A stretch of DNA of 64,000 bases from Ascidia mentula (GCA_947561715.1 OX387197.1:21478266-21542265); one strand, 5' to 3'; positions 50,561-61,970 are shown, counted from the stretch's first letter. Program-made: numbers and translations. Notes: a model not told the origin generated them from the sequence alone.

Positions 50561-52176
50561 CAGGTGAGTACAATACGATTCCCCGCGGGAAAAACTATTT
50601 TAAAAGAATTACTGATATGCGGTCTCAAGGCTCGTGGGACCTGCTTCAAAACAGTAGGGTTTACATGCTTTTTTTAAAAAACAGTGAAAGTAATAAAAAT
50701 TAAGCCTTCCACACCATACGTCTACGTTACTGCCACGGATAAAGCCACCATGAAAATCACACACAACCATATAAAAAATATGTAGCACTTCTTTTCGTTC
50801 TGTTGGATAAAACACCAGTTTAAATACTTTTAGTTTCAGCAAGATGTGTAGAAAAAACACTTTATATCAGCTACTTTCAAAACGGTTTTATAGATTTGAT
50901 TCAGTTTCGTCACCAAAACTTAAGTATACATTTTTCCTGTGTGAATGATGTCTTTTGAAAGGCTGAAACGGATTTAAGCCTTAACTCAATCTCTGCATAG
51001 AAAGTTCTCAAACGGAACGAGTCACATAATCTCTCACCACTCACTACTGTCCCTTATGGAAAAAACGCCTTGCTATTAATTTAGGTCTGTTTTGGCTTGC
51101 TGCAGAATGTAACTTCTGATTGCACAATTTCGCGTATGGTTTTGCAGTTTGGCAAAGATCATTTAGTGACATGAGTTTAACTAAAGCTAAATTACAACTC
51201 ATGATGGGTCCATTCTTGTGCATGTATTTTCTTGTTTGCATTGTTTTGTATTGTTTTCCATTCAATCTTCCCAGAACCATATATGTATATTTTACGTCTC
51301 TTTAATTGTGTTTTGTTTTACCCATTCTACGCCGAACACGCGTGTTGTATCCGGCTAACAAAATTTATACTCAGCAATATGCAAATAATTTACTATTACC
51401 AAGTTAACTTACGGCAAAAAGGCCAAATTTTCTATGTCATCAATACACAAGCGAGTTGTACAATATGTTCAATGCATGTGTGTGTAAATCTTTTTTCCCA
51501 TGAGAACTTTCCGGTGCTTGGTCATTCTATTTAAATGGATTCGATTGTATAGTGAACAGCTAACATGAAATGAACAGATATTTTTTGTCCACAATAAAGA
51601 CTTGTTTAGTGGCATGGCTGTCATACCAAATAGGGCACACAGAGCAAACAAAGCCTGTACAAAAGTCTGCAGCGGAACTTTCTGTCATTAATTATTCTCA
51701 TAATCATACGGCATGCGTTCACGGTTAATAAAGCAGGAATCGTACCAGCAACAAGGTCGCATGACTGCGTACAGTTTTACCTGATTACAGTTTCGGAGTG
51801 ACTGAAAAAGGCAAGTCAGAGTGCAATAAGCTGAGTGGGACGTTTAATTTTTACATTAGTTCTAAGAAGCAACAGCGACATTACGAGCAGTATAGCTTTT
51901 GGTGTTTGAGGATTATTGATTCAGAAACTAAATATACTGTACATAAAACACGATTACGCATTGCTGATCACCATTCAGATTACGTTTTGTGGGAGCATCA
52001 TTACATGCGTAGGAATCGTAACACACACAAAAACACTTAAATTAGTGTACGTGAAAAAACATTGTTTTGATGCGTAGGAATCGCATTTGCTTCCGGTCGA
52101 TTTTGAAAACTTTACTTTTGTAATAACGGGAAGTTTGTTTAGGTTTGCCGTACCCAACTTAAACTAATTAAAAACG
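50561..52176. other. 5' flank of ODC-like gene 1
   Basis: No exon recognised. The last 60 bases (GTAATAACGGGAAG...GGTTTGCCGTACCCAACTT) match the leader of gene 2, which marks transcribed or promoter-proximal sequence. Confidence 0.4.
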
Positions 52177-55141
52177 ATGGCACAGCAGATATGCGAAGGC
52201 AAACTGTTTGAAACCAATTATACAGAGAATGGGGAAAAAAAATATCCAAACGTGAACAACGACAACTTTATGTCCTTTCCGCTCCACACTCCGTTGCGCC
52301 AACAAGTGGCCGTGGTCGATGACGACATAACTTTGGCCGAAGCTTCCCGGAAAATTGTGAAAAGAAACAAAAATCAGTCGGCACGTGAAAAATGTAAAAT
52401 GCGTGTATCACAACCCAAACAAATAACCGGCATTTCTAATACAGGATTGGGATGAACCGTTTCTGATTTGTGACATTGGCAGAATTTTGGAGCAACACAA
52501 ACTCTGGATGAGCGAACTGCCTCGTGTTAAAGTGTTTTATGCGGTGAAAGCCAACGCTCTTCGGCCTGTTTTGGAAACTTTGGCGGCGCTGGGTTGTGGT
52601 TTTGACTGTGCCAGTAAGGTAGACACTGTGTTTTGTGTTAAGAGCCACAGCAATTGAATTTGAAAGTAATTTGCCAGAGAAGAAAAAAATTTGAAACATT
52701 TGTGTGGCGCCTCTCGAAACACGCATTTCTTGAAATGAAAAAGCCCACAAATCAATTACTGCCTTTGTTAACATCCTTTTTTTCATGAACATTACAGAAC
52801 GAGCTCTCGATCATTCTTGGATCCGGAGTGCCTCCTGATAAAATCATTTATGCTCACACGTGCAAAGTCATATCTCACCTGTGTTACGCAAGAGATCATG
52901 ACGTCAAGACGATGACGTTCGACAACGAGGAAGAGCTGAATAAAGTCAAGCATTTCTGTCCGGATGCAAGGTAAATGTTTAAAGACCTTCAATCGAATTT
53001 ATAAAGACAGTCAAAGATCGAACGAGTTAAGTCTCACCATTGAAATATATTTCATTTTCATTTAGGTAAGAGAGCGATATTAGGGTTGGCATATCGTGCT
53101 TACTAAGATTTGTGGTTAGTTTCGCGAGCAGTGTCTGAAAATACAAATGTACTTATTTCCAAGAAATGTGGTTATACAATGACGATAGTGTAAATAATAA
53201 ACCTTACATTTGAGCAACAACTCTCTATCCGAATGCTTTCTCTATATACAACAAGGAGCTGTTCATCTGAATGTGTTTGATTGTTAAATATCAGTTGCGA
53301 AACATGCAAATCTTGAATATTGGTTTTGGTTTGGATTTGGATTTAATGTCAGAAACTGCTTATTCGTATGAAATTACGCAGACTAGTTCTACGAATAAAA
53401 ACAGCGAATAGCAAGGCACGCATTATCTTTGGGGACAAGTTTGGAGCATCAATGGAAGACGCAAAAGCCCTGATCGTAAAAGCCAGCAATCTTAACCTGA
53501 AGGTTATCGGCGTAAGGTACTCGAAGTGTTCTTTTCCATTGTCCAAACGCACATCATAAAATGTCACTTTTAGTTTTCACGTTGGCAGCTCCTGCCCCAC
53601 CCCCCAATCTTTTGCTACGGCGATCGAAAATTCTAGAATTCTGTTCGACTACGCGCGCGGATCAGGATTCAAATTCGAGCTCTTGGACATCGGAGGGGGT
53701 TTTCCCGGATCGGGGGAAGAAGAAAAGTTTGTTTCTTTTAAATCGGTGAGTTTTTGCTTGTAGATAGAATTAGTTTCAAATAAATATAAAGTAGCTTCCA
53801 GTGTAAGAAAGTAGGATAATTTTAACGGTTTTCATCCATGCACTGGGACATAAATTCTTTCAGATGACAAAGATAATCAGGGAAGCATTGGAAAATCACT
53901 TTCCCGCAGAGAACGGAGTGCGGATTATTGCCGAGCCAGGAAGATTCTTTCCCGGTCCAGCGTTCGGTGTTGCAACCTGTGCTCATGCAAAAAAGTCTAC
54001 TAAAGGTGTTTTTGGCGGTTGCAAATGATTGCGTTTCGTTTTACTGTAATGCACGTTTCATAACAGGCATAAAATTGCAAAGAAAAATGTTAGCTGCTGT
54101 TAGCTAAATAATGGCATTCGGTATGGCAACCTATGCTGTGCGCAAAAAAATCAACTATCTGTTTGATCATATTTAATGTATAATGAACATTGAACATTAT
54201 TTCCTTAAAGCTTAACACTGTTGTAATGGTCGTAATTTAAAATAAAGGTTTTCACACTCGGATTTTTTAACTGAGGAAAAAAGAATACGATACGAATTTG
54301 TTCCCAAATGATATATTCTACGTATTTTATCAAGAGCGTGTTTTCTACTACGTTCCGGACAGCATATGCAACACGTTCCTGAATGTATTTTTTGAAAAAG
54401 CCAAGTTTCAACCAGTACCCCTAAAGGTAAAGTCAATCTTTTGATAACTTTAGATGGCTGTGAAAACCTGGTCAAGCAGTTCTGGTGGCACAGCATGGGG
54501 TAATATAGTGAAGACAATTAATATGTAGATTGACTGCCTCTATCTGTTAGCTCAATTTCCATTGCTTTTTTATGCACATTTGTTTTCTCAGGAAGTTGAG
54601 GGCAAAATGCTCCCAACCACAGTGTATGGAGTATCCTGTACCGGTAGTGACATCATAGCACGTGACACAAGGATGATTGAGATCAATGTTGGAGACTGGA
54701 TATTGTGGAAAGGTTTGCTTATTCGGTGCTTTGTTGCTATCCTGCCCAAAATAGCTGCTGTGAGAAATTTTCAATGTTGCAGACATTGGTGGTTATTCTG
54801 CGATGACCAAAGTCGGATTCAACGGGTTTACAACTTACAAGGCTTGTTACTTCATAACCAAGTCTAAATGGTAAGTGGGCATTTTTTAGCATAAGATGTT
54901 ACTTTTGTTTCAAACTCTCCTTTTTGTACTTCTTGCTTGGTGATTTGGTGGCCATTCGTTCCTGCCCAGGCGATTAATGTTGCTATTGGTGACAGGGATA
55001 GAGCTTTTGTTCACACCTTATTCTAATGCATTCTTAGCATAATCTGTTTGATGTAACTCTGTATATATCTTTACCAGGGAGGAATTGCAAGAAATGTCCA
55101 AGTTCCCCACGTTTTTGCCCCCAACCAGATTCACAATATAA
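52177..55141 (+). CDS. ODC-like PLP-dependent amino-acid decarboxylase, gene 1 (10 exons, 454 aa)
   Basis: Exons 52177-52380, 52445-52618, 52798-52970, 53382-53516, 53574-53745, 53864-54005, 54335-54426, 54592-54712, 54783-54870, 55078-55141; total 1365 nt, all in frame. Group IV (alanine-racemase-fold) decarboxylase. Visible PLP and catalytic residues: FYAVKAN with Lys103 (human Lys69), GFDCASK, LVLRI, FHVGSSC with His231, DIGGGFPG (Gly269-271), EPGRFF (Glu310-Arg313; human Tyr278 is Phe), Cys380, Asp384 and Tyr409. Substrate-pocket positions differ: human WGPTCDGLD is YGVSCTGSD (Asp361 is Thr381), and YVNDGVYGSFN is [12 protein letters not shown] around Asp342. The last exon restores an ODC-like end ([16 protein letters not shown]) but stops where mammalian ODC continues into its degradation-signal tail. 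Exon 1 ends at GCACGT instead of gene 2's GTACGT, a GC-AG intron if functional. It likely makes a polyamine or other amine, substrate uncertain. Confidence 0.9.
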
Positions 55142-55283
55142 TCGAGCAAATATTATTCATCAGTAACCCAAACCAGGATTTATCCGTTGTTTTCCGTATT
55201 TTTCGCAGATCCGTATTTTTTTCAATATTCAGAAAAGTTTATGAGTTTATTTTTTTTTTAAAGGCATATGTATGAGCTGCGAA

Positions 55284-55294
55284 AATAAAATAAA
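55284..55294 (+). terminator. Polyadenylation hexamers of ODC-like gene 1
   Basis: Two overlapping AATAAA hexamers, about 145 nt after the stop codon in the sense direction. A plausible 3' end. Confidence 0.5.
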
Positions 55295-55816
55295 AAATTT
55301 TACTGATGCTGTTTAAAAATGGTCAATTTGGCATTCGTAAAAGATATTTTGACAGCCAAGTCAAAATTTCATTTTCATTAATATATACAGTTTAGTGAGT
55401 TAGACAGCCGATAGCAGGACGTCATTGCAGGCTTTTGCGGCAAAATCAAAAGTAATGACGAAAGAAAAGTAGAGGGATATCTTGGTGATCTTATGAACCA
55501 GCTTGGTACGTGGTGATGAAGAAGAACATTTTTTTAATATACATCCTATCCATGCCAATGCAAGCAGCTTAAGTGATTGGTAAGCATTGTTTTCTGCAAC
55601 CACAGCATATGAATTAACGCAAAATTCACAAGAGGGAAATGAATAACTAAAATAAGAAAACAAAACGTATATCTTTTGGCACGTCAAAAGCTTTTCTCTT
55701 TTCAAAAAATTTCAAAATCTATCTGCTTCAAGCAGGGTGCACACGAATTGACCTTATCACAGCTTTTCTCCTGTTTACCCAAAAGTGGATGCTTAATATG
55801 TAAATGATTTGTCGCT

Positions 55817-56100
55817 CAATGATTTTCTGCCTGCACTAAGAAAATTTTCTATGATGACAAAATCAAAAGAAACACTTGTGACGTTTCGTTTATTTCTTTA
55901 ATTGTAATGCAACTGCGTTTGCCACTAAAGCCAATCAAATTAGTATAAACATCAAACTACTTTACTTCTTTATTACTTCCCTCTAGTAACGAAAGTTTCC
56001 TATGGCGTCCGACTACTGGCCAACACCACTCCACTTTATATTTTAATAATATTTTCCAAGTGCTAAATCGACCATAACAAAACAACACCAGCAAAATTTT
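55817..56100 (+). repeat. Duplicate of the 5' flank of ODC-like gene 3, between genes 1 and 2
   Basis: Landmarks CAATGATTTTCTG, GTGACGTTTCGTTTATTTCT, CTCCTATGGCGTCC-like, and AACAACACCAGCAAAATTT occur in the same order and direction as at about 61971-62292, just before the exon 1 remnant of gene 3. Similarity stops at about 56100, where the other copy enters coding sequence. It looks like the surviving 5' end of another gene copy. Confidence 0.65.
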
Positions 56101-56104
56101 GTAT

Positions 56105-56110
56105 TTTATT
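56105..56110 (-). terminator. Polyadenylation signal of ODC-like gene 2
   Basis: AATAAA on the minus strand, 118 nt beyond the gene 2 stop (56230-56228). Confidence 0.5.
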
Positions 56111-56227
56111 TTTGCATCTCACACGCATGACTTTCTTAATTTTACAACACATAAGCTGAATAATGGCAAATATCTGATTATAAGGTGTGTCCTGGTTTCA
56201 GTTGAGGAGCCATGCATATTTGATCAG

Positions 56228-59200
56228 TTATATTGTGGATCTAGTTGGGGGCAGAAACGTTGGGATCTTGGATATTTGTTGTAATTCCTCCCTGGTAAAG
56301 ATATATAGACAAAGAGTTACATCATAAACAATTTTATTAATCGTGGCTGCTCTACCGTTTTAAAATAAAGAATGCAGCAGAAACTATAAGGTGTACACAA
56401 AAGCTGCTACCCAAATTTATGTAATGCCTTTACATGCTTTCTCCCAATATTGGATGTAATTTTACTAAATTTCACTTTGTTATATAAGACAGATTAAATC
56501 TCTATAGATCAATGCCCGTTACATCCGCACGTCATAAATTCACAAGTTTATTAAACCTGGTTATTAAATTAAAATCATGAAAACAGTTCTTTTTCATTGA
56601 ATCGCAACATGAAGATCGTTGGGGTTGTGGCAACACGCATGTTTCCCTGGCCTAGTTCTGACCACCACACATGTTTCCAAACAAGTTTTTTGACACCCTG
56701 CTAGACAATCACTGGCGGAAATGAATTGCAGCGTTTTCAAAATCAAGCGACGTAAAGTTTATTTGATCCAAGCGCATTTAACTACAGTTTAACACGTGAC
56801 TGAATTACAGCACATAAACTACCAAAACAACGTGCGAATGTAACAGCGCGATGGCGAGAATAATACCAGGCAGGAAAGAACGATGATTACCAGGGCGTTT
56901 TATAGCGAAATGTCAGGAAAAACGTGGTTGTGGGTGTCAGAAAGCTTGTTTGAGCTCTGCAGGAAAGCTTGTGTCCTTTCCGTAGGCCAGGGAAACATGT
57001 GTGTTGCCACAGGGCCAAGGAATTGATGACAGGAATAAAGTGTGGCATAAAATCTCACCATTTAGACTTGGTTATGAAGTAACAAGCCTTGTAAGTTGTA
57101 AACCCGTTGAATCCGATTTTTGTCATCGCAGAATAACCACCAATGTCTGTAACATTAAATATTTCTTGAAAAAGCTAGTTTGTGCAGTACAACAACAAAG
57201 CACCGAATAAGCAAACCTTTCCACAACATCCAGTCTCCAACATTGATCTCAATCATCCTTGTGTCAAGTGCTATGATGTCACTACCGGTACAGGATACTC
57301 CATACACAGTGGTCGCTCGAAGTTGGCCTTTGGCAGCCTAAGCATGAATTAGTATGAAAAAAGTTCGAACTGCCATTCCATGGTTTTAATGAAACGAGAA
57401 GTCGTATCATGTATTCTACGTGTATAATGAAATTTTAAAAGTCTGGTGCTAAATGACTTCACTGTATAATAATGTGGCCAAACGTTGCATTTCCGGAATC
57501 TAGCAAACCTTTAACGGGACTGGTTGGAACTTGGCATTTTCGTAGAACACGGTGAGGAACGTATTGCATGTGCTGTCCGGGATGTAATAGGAAATACGAT
57601 CTGTTTAAAGACAAGACTTATTTTTTGCAGAGAAGCACTTGTTTGATGCCGCTGTTTAGCTAAAAGCAGCTAACATTTTACTTTGCAATTTTATTCAGTT
57701 ATGAATTCTACATTACAGTAAATCAAAACGCAATCATTTGCAAACGCCATAAACACCTTTCGTTGATTTTTTTGCATGAGCACAGGTTGCAATACCGAAC
57801 GCTGGACCTGGAAAGAATCTTCCTGGCTCGGCAATGATCCGCACTCCGCTTTCTGCGGGAAAGTAATTTTCCAATGCTTCCCTGATTATCTTTGTCATCT
57901 GAAAGAATTTAAATCCCAGTGTGTGGAAGAATACCGTCAAAATTATCTTCCTTTTCTTTCACTAAAAACTATTTTGCAATTTTTCAAAAATAATTTAACT
58001 AAATAAAACATATCAATGTTTACAGCTCTATGGGCAAGTCTGTTTATTATCAGAGAGTAAACCCCCAGTTAGTGTTCATAATTCTATCTAAAAGCACAAA
58101 CTCACCGATTTAAAAGAAACAAACTTTTCTTCTTCCCCCGATCCGGGAAACCCCCCTCCAATATCCAAGAGCTCGAATTTGAATCCTGATCCGCGCGCGT
58201 AGTCGAACAGAATACTCGAATTTTCGATCGCCGTAGCAAAAGATTGGGGGTTGGGGCAGGAGCTGCCGACGTGAAAACTAAAAGTGACATTTTATGATGT
58301 GCGTTTGGACAATGGAAAAGAACACTTCGAGTACCTTACGCCGATAACCTTCAGGTTAAGATTGCTGGCTTTTACGATCAGGGCTTTTGCGTCTTCCATT
58401 GATGCTCCAAACTTGTCCCCAAAGATAGTGCGTGCCTTGCTATTCGCTGTTTTTATTCGTAGAACAAGTCTGTGTAAATTCATAGGATTGAGCAGTTTCT
58501 GACAATAATTTTTTTTTTCGCATCTAATATTTTGCAACCTAAAAGTAAACACATACGGATAAAAACTCCTTGTTGTATAAAGAGAGAGCATGCACGTAAT
58601 GTTACTAAATGTTAAAGAAGAGCAGTACAAGAAATAGAGTCGACAATACTATGGGTTAATCAGAATTGCTCATTGCCAGACGAGCAATTCTAATTAATTA
58701 GTAGCCAGGCAGCAAAAATAGCAGTATAATACTATAGGCTTCCATGCATTTGTTTGTCCATAGTGTTTGTCTACGCCGGTTTGTACTTAGTATGTTACCT
58801 CGCAGCAATGATGCTATAAAGGATCTATACTGCAATTAAATACAAGAATGCGCCTGCCTGTTGTTCTGCTTGATTGTCAATAACCGTTGCTGGGCCTTGT
58901 GACTATATAGGGACCTAATATCCTTCATAGCCAAAAAATATATTGTACCTGGAAGGTACGGTACTGCAAGTATTTGTAGAGCCTGGAAGATCTTGTGACC
59001 TACAGGAGGCATAAGCAGCAATTTTTCATCAACTAACTTTGGTGACTTTGTTTAGAGGAAAGACGGGCTTTGCATAAAACCACAAAAGAAAGAATACTTG
59101 AAGATTCATTTTTGTTGCTATTTTACCCAAAATTATGTCAAATTTGGGGGATCAAATGCCCCTGGGGTTGTCACCAATTTTAAACAAAATGCGTAGATAA

Positions 59201-60434
59201 GGGATGGATCTTTCATAAATCCATAAATAATCTGGCCCCTATACGATTCTTTTATGGGGAAATACAGTTTGAAGTTGGATCTGCTTTTTAGTTCAATTAT
59301 CTACAATGCCCGGCACCAAGTCACTACCTCAAGCAAACGCCCAAAAACCCCACAAAACTGCCAAAAAAAGACTCAATTTCGCCTTAGCAAACTGTAAAAA
59401 TGACCCCCTGTGATTGACTCGTGCATTATCGTTATATTGTGACAGAGGGCGACAAGGTAGCGTTTCCTGCCAGCAAAACTTATATATACGTCCTGCAGTG
59501 GAATAGTCGGTGACTGGCTCCTTAGCCAGCAAGCCCGTCGTCAGTGGCGAGCTGCTCTGATGAGTCCGGATAGGTCAATGTTATGTGATCTGTCCGCAAC
59601 TAACTCGGTAATTTGAGAAAGTTGTAAATGTACAGTGAATACCTTGCATCCGGACAGAACTGCTTGACTTTATTCAGCTCTTCCTCGTTGTCGAACGTCA
59701 TCGTCTTGACGTCATGATCTCTTGCGTAACACAGGTGGGATATGACTTTGCACGTGTGCGCATAAATAATTTTATCGGAAGGCACTCCGGATCCAAGTAT
59801 GAGTGAGAGCTCGTTCTGTAATTTGCATGAAAAAGGATGTTATCCAAGGCAATTGATTAGGGTGGAAATTTTTATTTAAAAAGTACTTATTTTGAGCGGC
59901 GCCACAAAAGTGGTTTGACACTTTTGTGCATTAATGGCAAATTATTTTCAAATGCAATTGCTGTCGCTTTTACCACAAAACGAAGAGTCTACCTTACTGG
60001 CACAGTCGAAACCACATCCCAGCGCCGCCAAAGTTTCCAAAACAGGCCGAAGAGCGTTGGCCTTCACCGCATAAAACACTTCAACACGAGGCAGTTCGCT
60101 CATCCAGAGTTTGTGTTGCTCCAAAATTCTGCCAATGTCACAAATCAGAAACGGTTCATCCCAATCCTGCATTAGAAATGCCGGTTATTTGTTTAGGTTG
60201 TGATACACGCATTTTACATTTTTCACGTACCGACTGATTTTGGTTTCTTTTCACAATTTTCTGGGAAGCTTCGGCCAAAGTCATGTCGTCGTCAACCACG
60301 GCCACTTGTTGGCGCAACGGAGTGTGGAGCGGGAAGGACATAAAGTTGTCGTTGTTCACGTTTGGAGATTTTCTTTCTCCATTTTCAGTAAAATTGATTT
60401 CGATCATTCTCTCTTTGCATGTCTCCTGCGTCAT
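56228..60434 (-). CDS. ODC-like PLP-dependent amino-acid decarboxylase, gene 2 (10 exons, 454 aa)
   Basis: Minus-strand exons: 60434-60231, 60166-59993, 59815-59643, 58469-58335, 58277-58106, 57898-57757, 57600-57509, 57337-57217, 57146-57059, 56291-56228. Every exon has the same length as in gene 1, giving 454 residues. Start MTQETCKERMIEIN; PLP residues are as in gene 1 ([56 protein letters not shown]). The pocket changes relative to ODC are shared: SCTGSD for TCDGLD, and YYIPDSTCNTFL. Exon 1 ends with a normal GTACGT donor. Exon 8 starts AAKGQLRATT where gene 1 has [10 protein letters not shown]. It lies tail to tail with gene 1. Introns 3 and 9 are much longer than in gene 1, through a repeat-containing insertion and a 400-bp foldback element. 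Confidence 0.9.
56619..57018. mobile_element. 400-bp foldback element (MITE) in gene 2 intron 9
   Basis: The ends are inverted copies of each other over about 36 bases (56619-56654 and 56983-57018), sharing the 11-mer TGTGGCAACAC and the 16-mer CATGTTTCCCTGGCCT in order. Outer bases are TTGG...CCAA. No transposase frame. No clear target duplication, so the superfamily is not assigned. It accounts for most of the extra length of this intron compared with gene 1. Confidence 0.7.
59040..59480. repeat. Degenerate tandem repeat inside gene 2 intron 3
   Basis: Two units with the (G/T)TAGA-AAG-GGGCT-CATAAAACCACAAA landmark (about 59050 and 59190), related to 49900-50560. Gene 1 intron 3 (411 nt) lacks it and gene 2 intron 3 is 1173 nt, so it is part of an insertion into gene 2 or a deletion from gene 1. 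Confidence 0.5.
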
Positions 60435-61598
60435 CGTTTTTAAATGATTTCTGAGTTCAGTACGGCAAACCTACACAACCTAAAATTCCCCCTGATGACA
60501 AATGTAAAGCACACGGCTTTCACTATTCGCCGGAAGCAAATATGTTCAAACGCGTTTGTGTTGCACATGCAACGATCATATGATTACAAAGCTAAAATAT
60601 TGTTACGTTATCACCACAAGGCAACGGCTCAGTTGTGCAATATGTGCAATGCAACGTATGCCGCAATAGGCAGCGTTTAGTTTAGTCGTAGAGTTCCAAA
60701 GTGAACCTCACTTTAGTTTATTACGTGTTTTAAGGCAAATATGCCTCGTATAAAATGACCCGGCATCCTTGTACTTTCGCCGGTATCAAAATATTCTCAG
60801 TCGTCCCTTCCATGTTTATCCTTTTAAGCCCTGTGAATCCAAACAGCATACGTTACAGAGTTACCATTTTACATGAGTCTCATACATAATTAGAATATAA
60901 TGAATAACCAAACGCCAGACTTGTACACGCACGTTAATCGGCTGGCTTGTAATAAAGTTCTAATCAAAGAAGTTTTTTTTCGTTGATTAATTTTAATATT
61001 TTTTGTGATGTGATGAAGCGTGCTGATCAGCAATGCGTACTCGTGAATTATGTCCAATATATTGAGTCACTCAAACACTACTCTCCAACCACCAAAAGCT
61101 ACTGCCCGTAATGTCGCTGCTGCTTCGAACAATAAACTAAACTAATGTCGAATATAAACCTCCCACAAAACTTGGGCGGATAAAACTATACCCAACCTTT
61201 ACACAAGCTTTAATCAGGATGTGAATCACACAAAAGTTACAAACGAATTGCTTTACTGCGTGACTCCAGCAGACTTGTGTTGTGCAGCAGTTTTGACGTG
61301 AAAGTCATGTATTTCCGGATTGTGTTTTCATCTCTGATCGATATGTTATACATGCCACAGTACATCCCGGTTAAGTTTCTTTCTTTCCAATGTTCGCAAC
61401 GAATATTGATGGACCCAGAATGCATTTTTGCAAAACGACTTCTCACCAAGTCTTTCGCTGACCAATTTGAGGGATAGAAATGCAATTTACTTCAGAGCTT
61501 GGCGTACAAAACACACTAGGACAGAACATCATGTTAAAGCATACATTTTATAAATAGTGTAAGAAAAATCAGGTGTATACCAACATTTAAATCGACAA
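60435..61598. other. Head-to-head spacer between ODC-like genes 2 and 3
   Basis: Bases 60435-60530 on the minus strand form the leader of gene 2, with a GTGTGCTTTACATTTGTCAT block also found in the relic at 49.5 kb. No exon was recognised in the rest. Confidence 0.4.
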
Positions 61599-61810
61599 AC
61601 ACATGTGAAATTCCACCTTGTTTGCTCCGTAAGGTTGCACCTAGTTTGGTGCCCAACGGATGACGGTGACTGTATAGTCACCACAAAGTGGAAGTCTTTG
61701 CTTGGCCGTTTGGTCAGCAAAGTCGTCTGATAGTCACACCAGCTGCACTGATGAGACCTTTTAGGTCGAAACAGTGGCCATCTGTCTGCAGCTTATACAC
61801 ATGTGAAATT
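61599..61810 (+). mobile_element. Hammerhead-ribozyme retroposon, 184 bp, 14-bp target-site duplication
   Basis: Perfect 14-bp direct repeats ACACATGTGAAATT (61599-61612 and 61797-61810) enclose 61613-61796. The body begins near GGTTGCACCTAGTTTGG, continues through AACGGATGACGGTGACTG and GGAAGTCTTTGCTTGGCCG, and ends with an intact ribozyme (61741-61793) only three bases from the duplication. There is no coding frame, no LTR and no poly(A) tail. A target duplication with the ribozyme at the 3' end fits retroposition of a short RNA, comparable with ribozyme-bearing SINEs of schistosomes or with retrozymes. Confidence 0.82.
61741..61793 (+). ncRNA. Type I hammerhead ribozyme, complete core
   Basis: AGCTGCA (61741-61747) pairs perfectly with TGCAGCT (61787-61793) as stem I. 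CTGATGA is 61748-61754. Stem II is GACC (61755-61758) with GGTC (61764-61767) around a TTTTA loop. GAAA is 61768-61771. Stem III is ACAG (61771-61774) with CTGT (61782-61785) around a 7-nt loop. The C at 61786 is the cleavage-site base. All invariant hammerhead residues are present, and the sequence is identical to the 21.6-kb copy. Confidence 0.9.
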
Positions 61811-61970
61811 GTTTGCAAAAGAGTATCTGCACCCTCGACGCCAATCTGTTACATGCTTTCTTTTCTTTGAGCACATTTTTGCGCCCTACAAATAATGCAC
61901 ACCAAGCATCAGGAGCTATCGCCAAATATATTATTTCTGCTTCATATACTAAACCTCACGAATGAAATGT

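Noticed and set aside
54871-54874. Ending ODC-like gene 1 at the in-frame TAA after ...TKSKW
   Set aside because: A strong donor (TG/GTAAGT) lies there in both intact genes, and splicing to 55078 (56291 in gene 2) gives a conserved ODC-like C-terminus in both.
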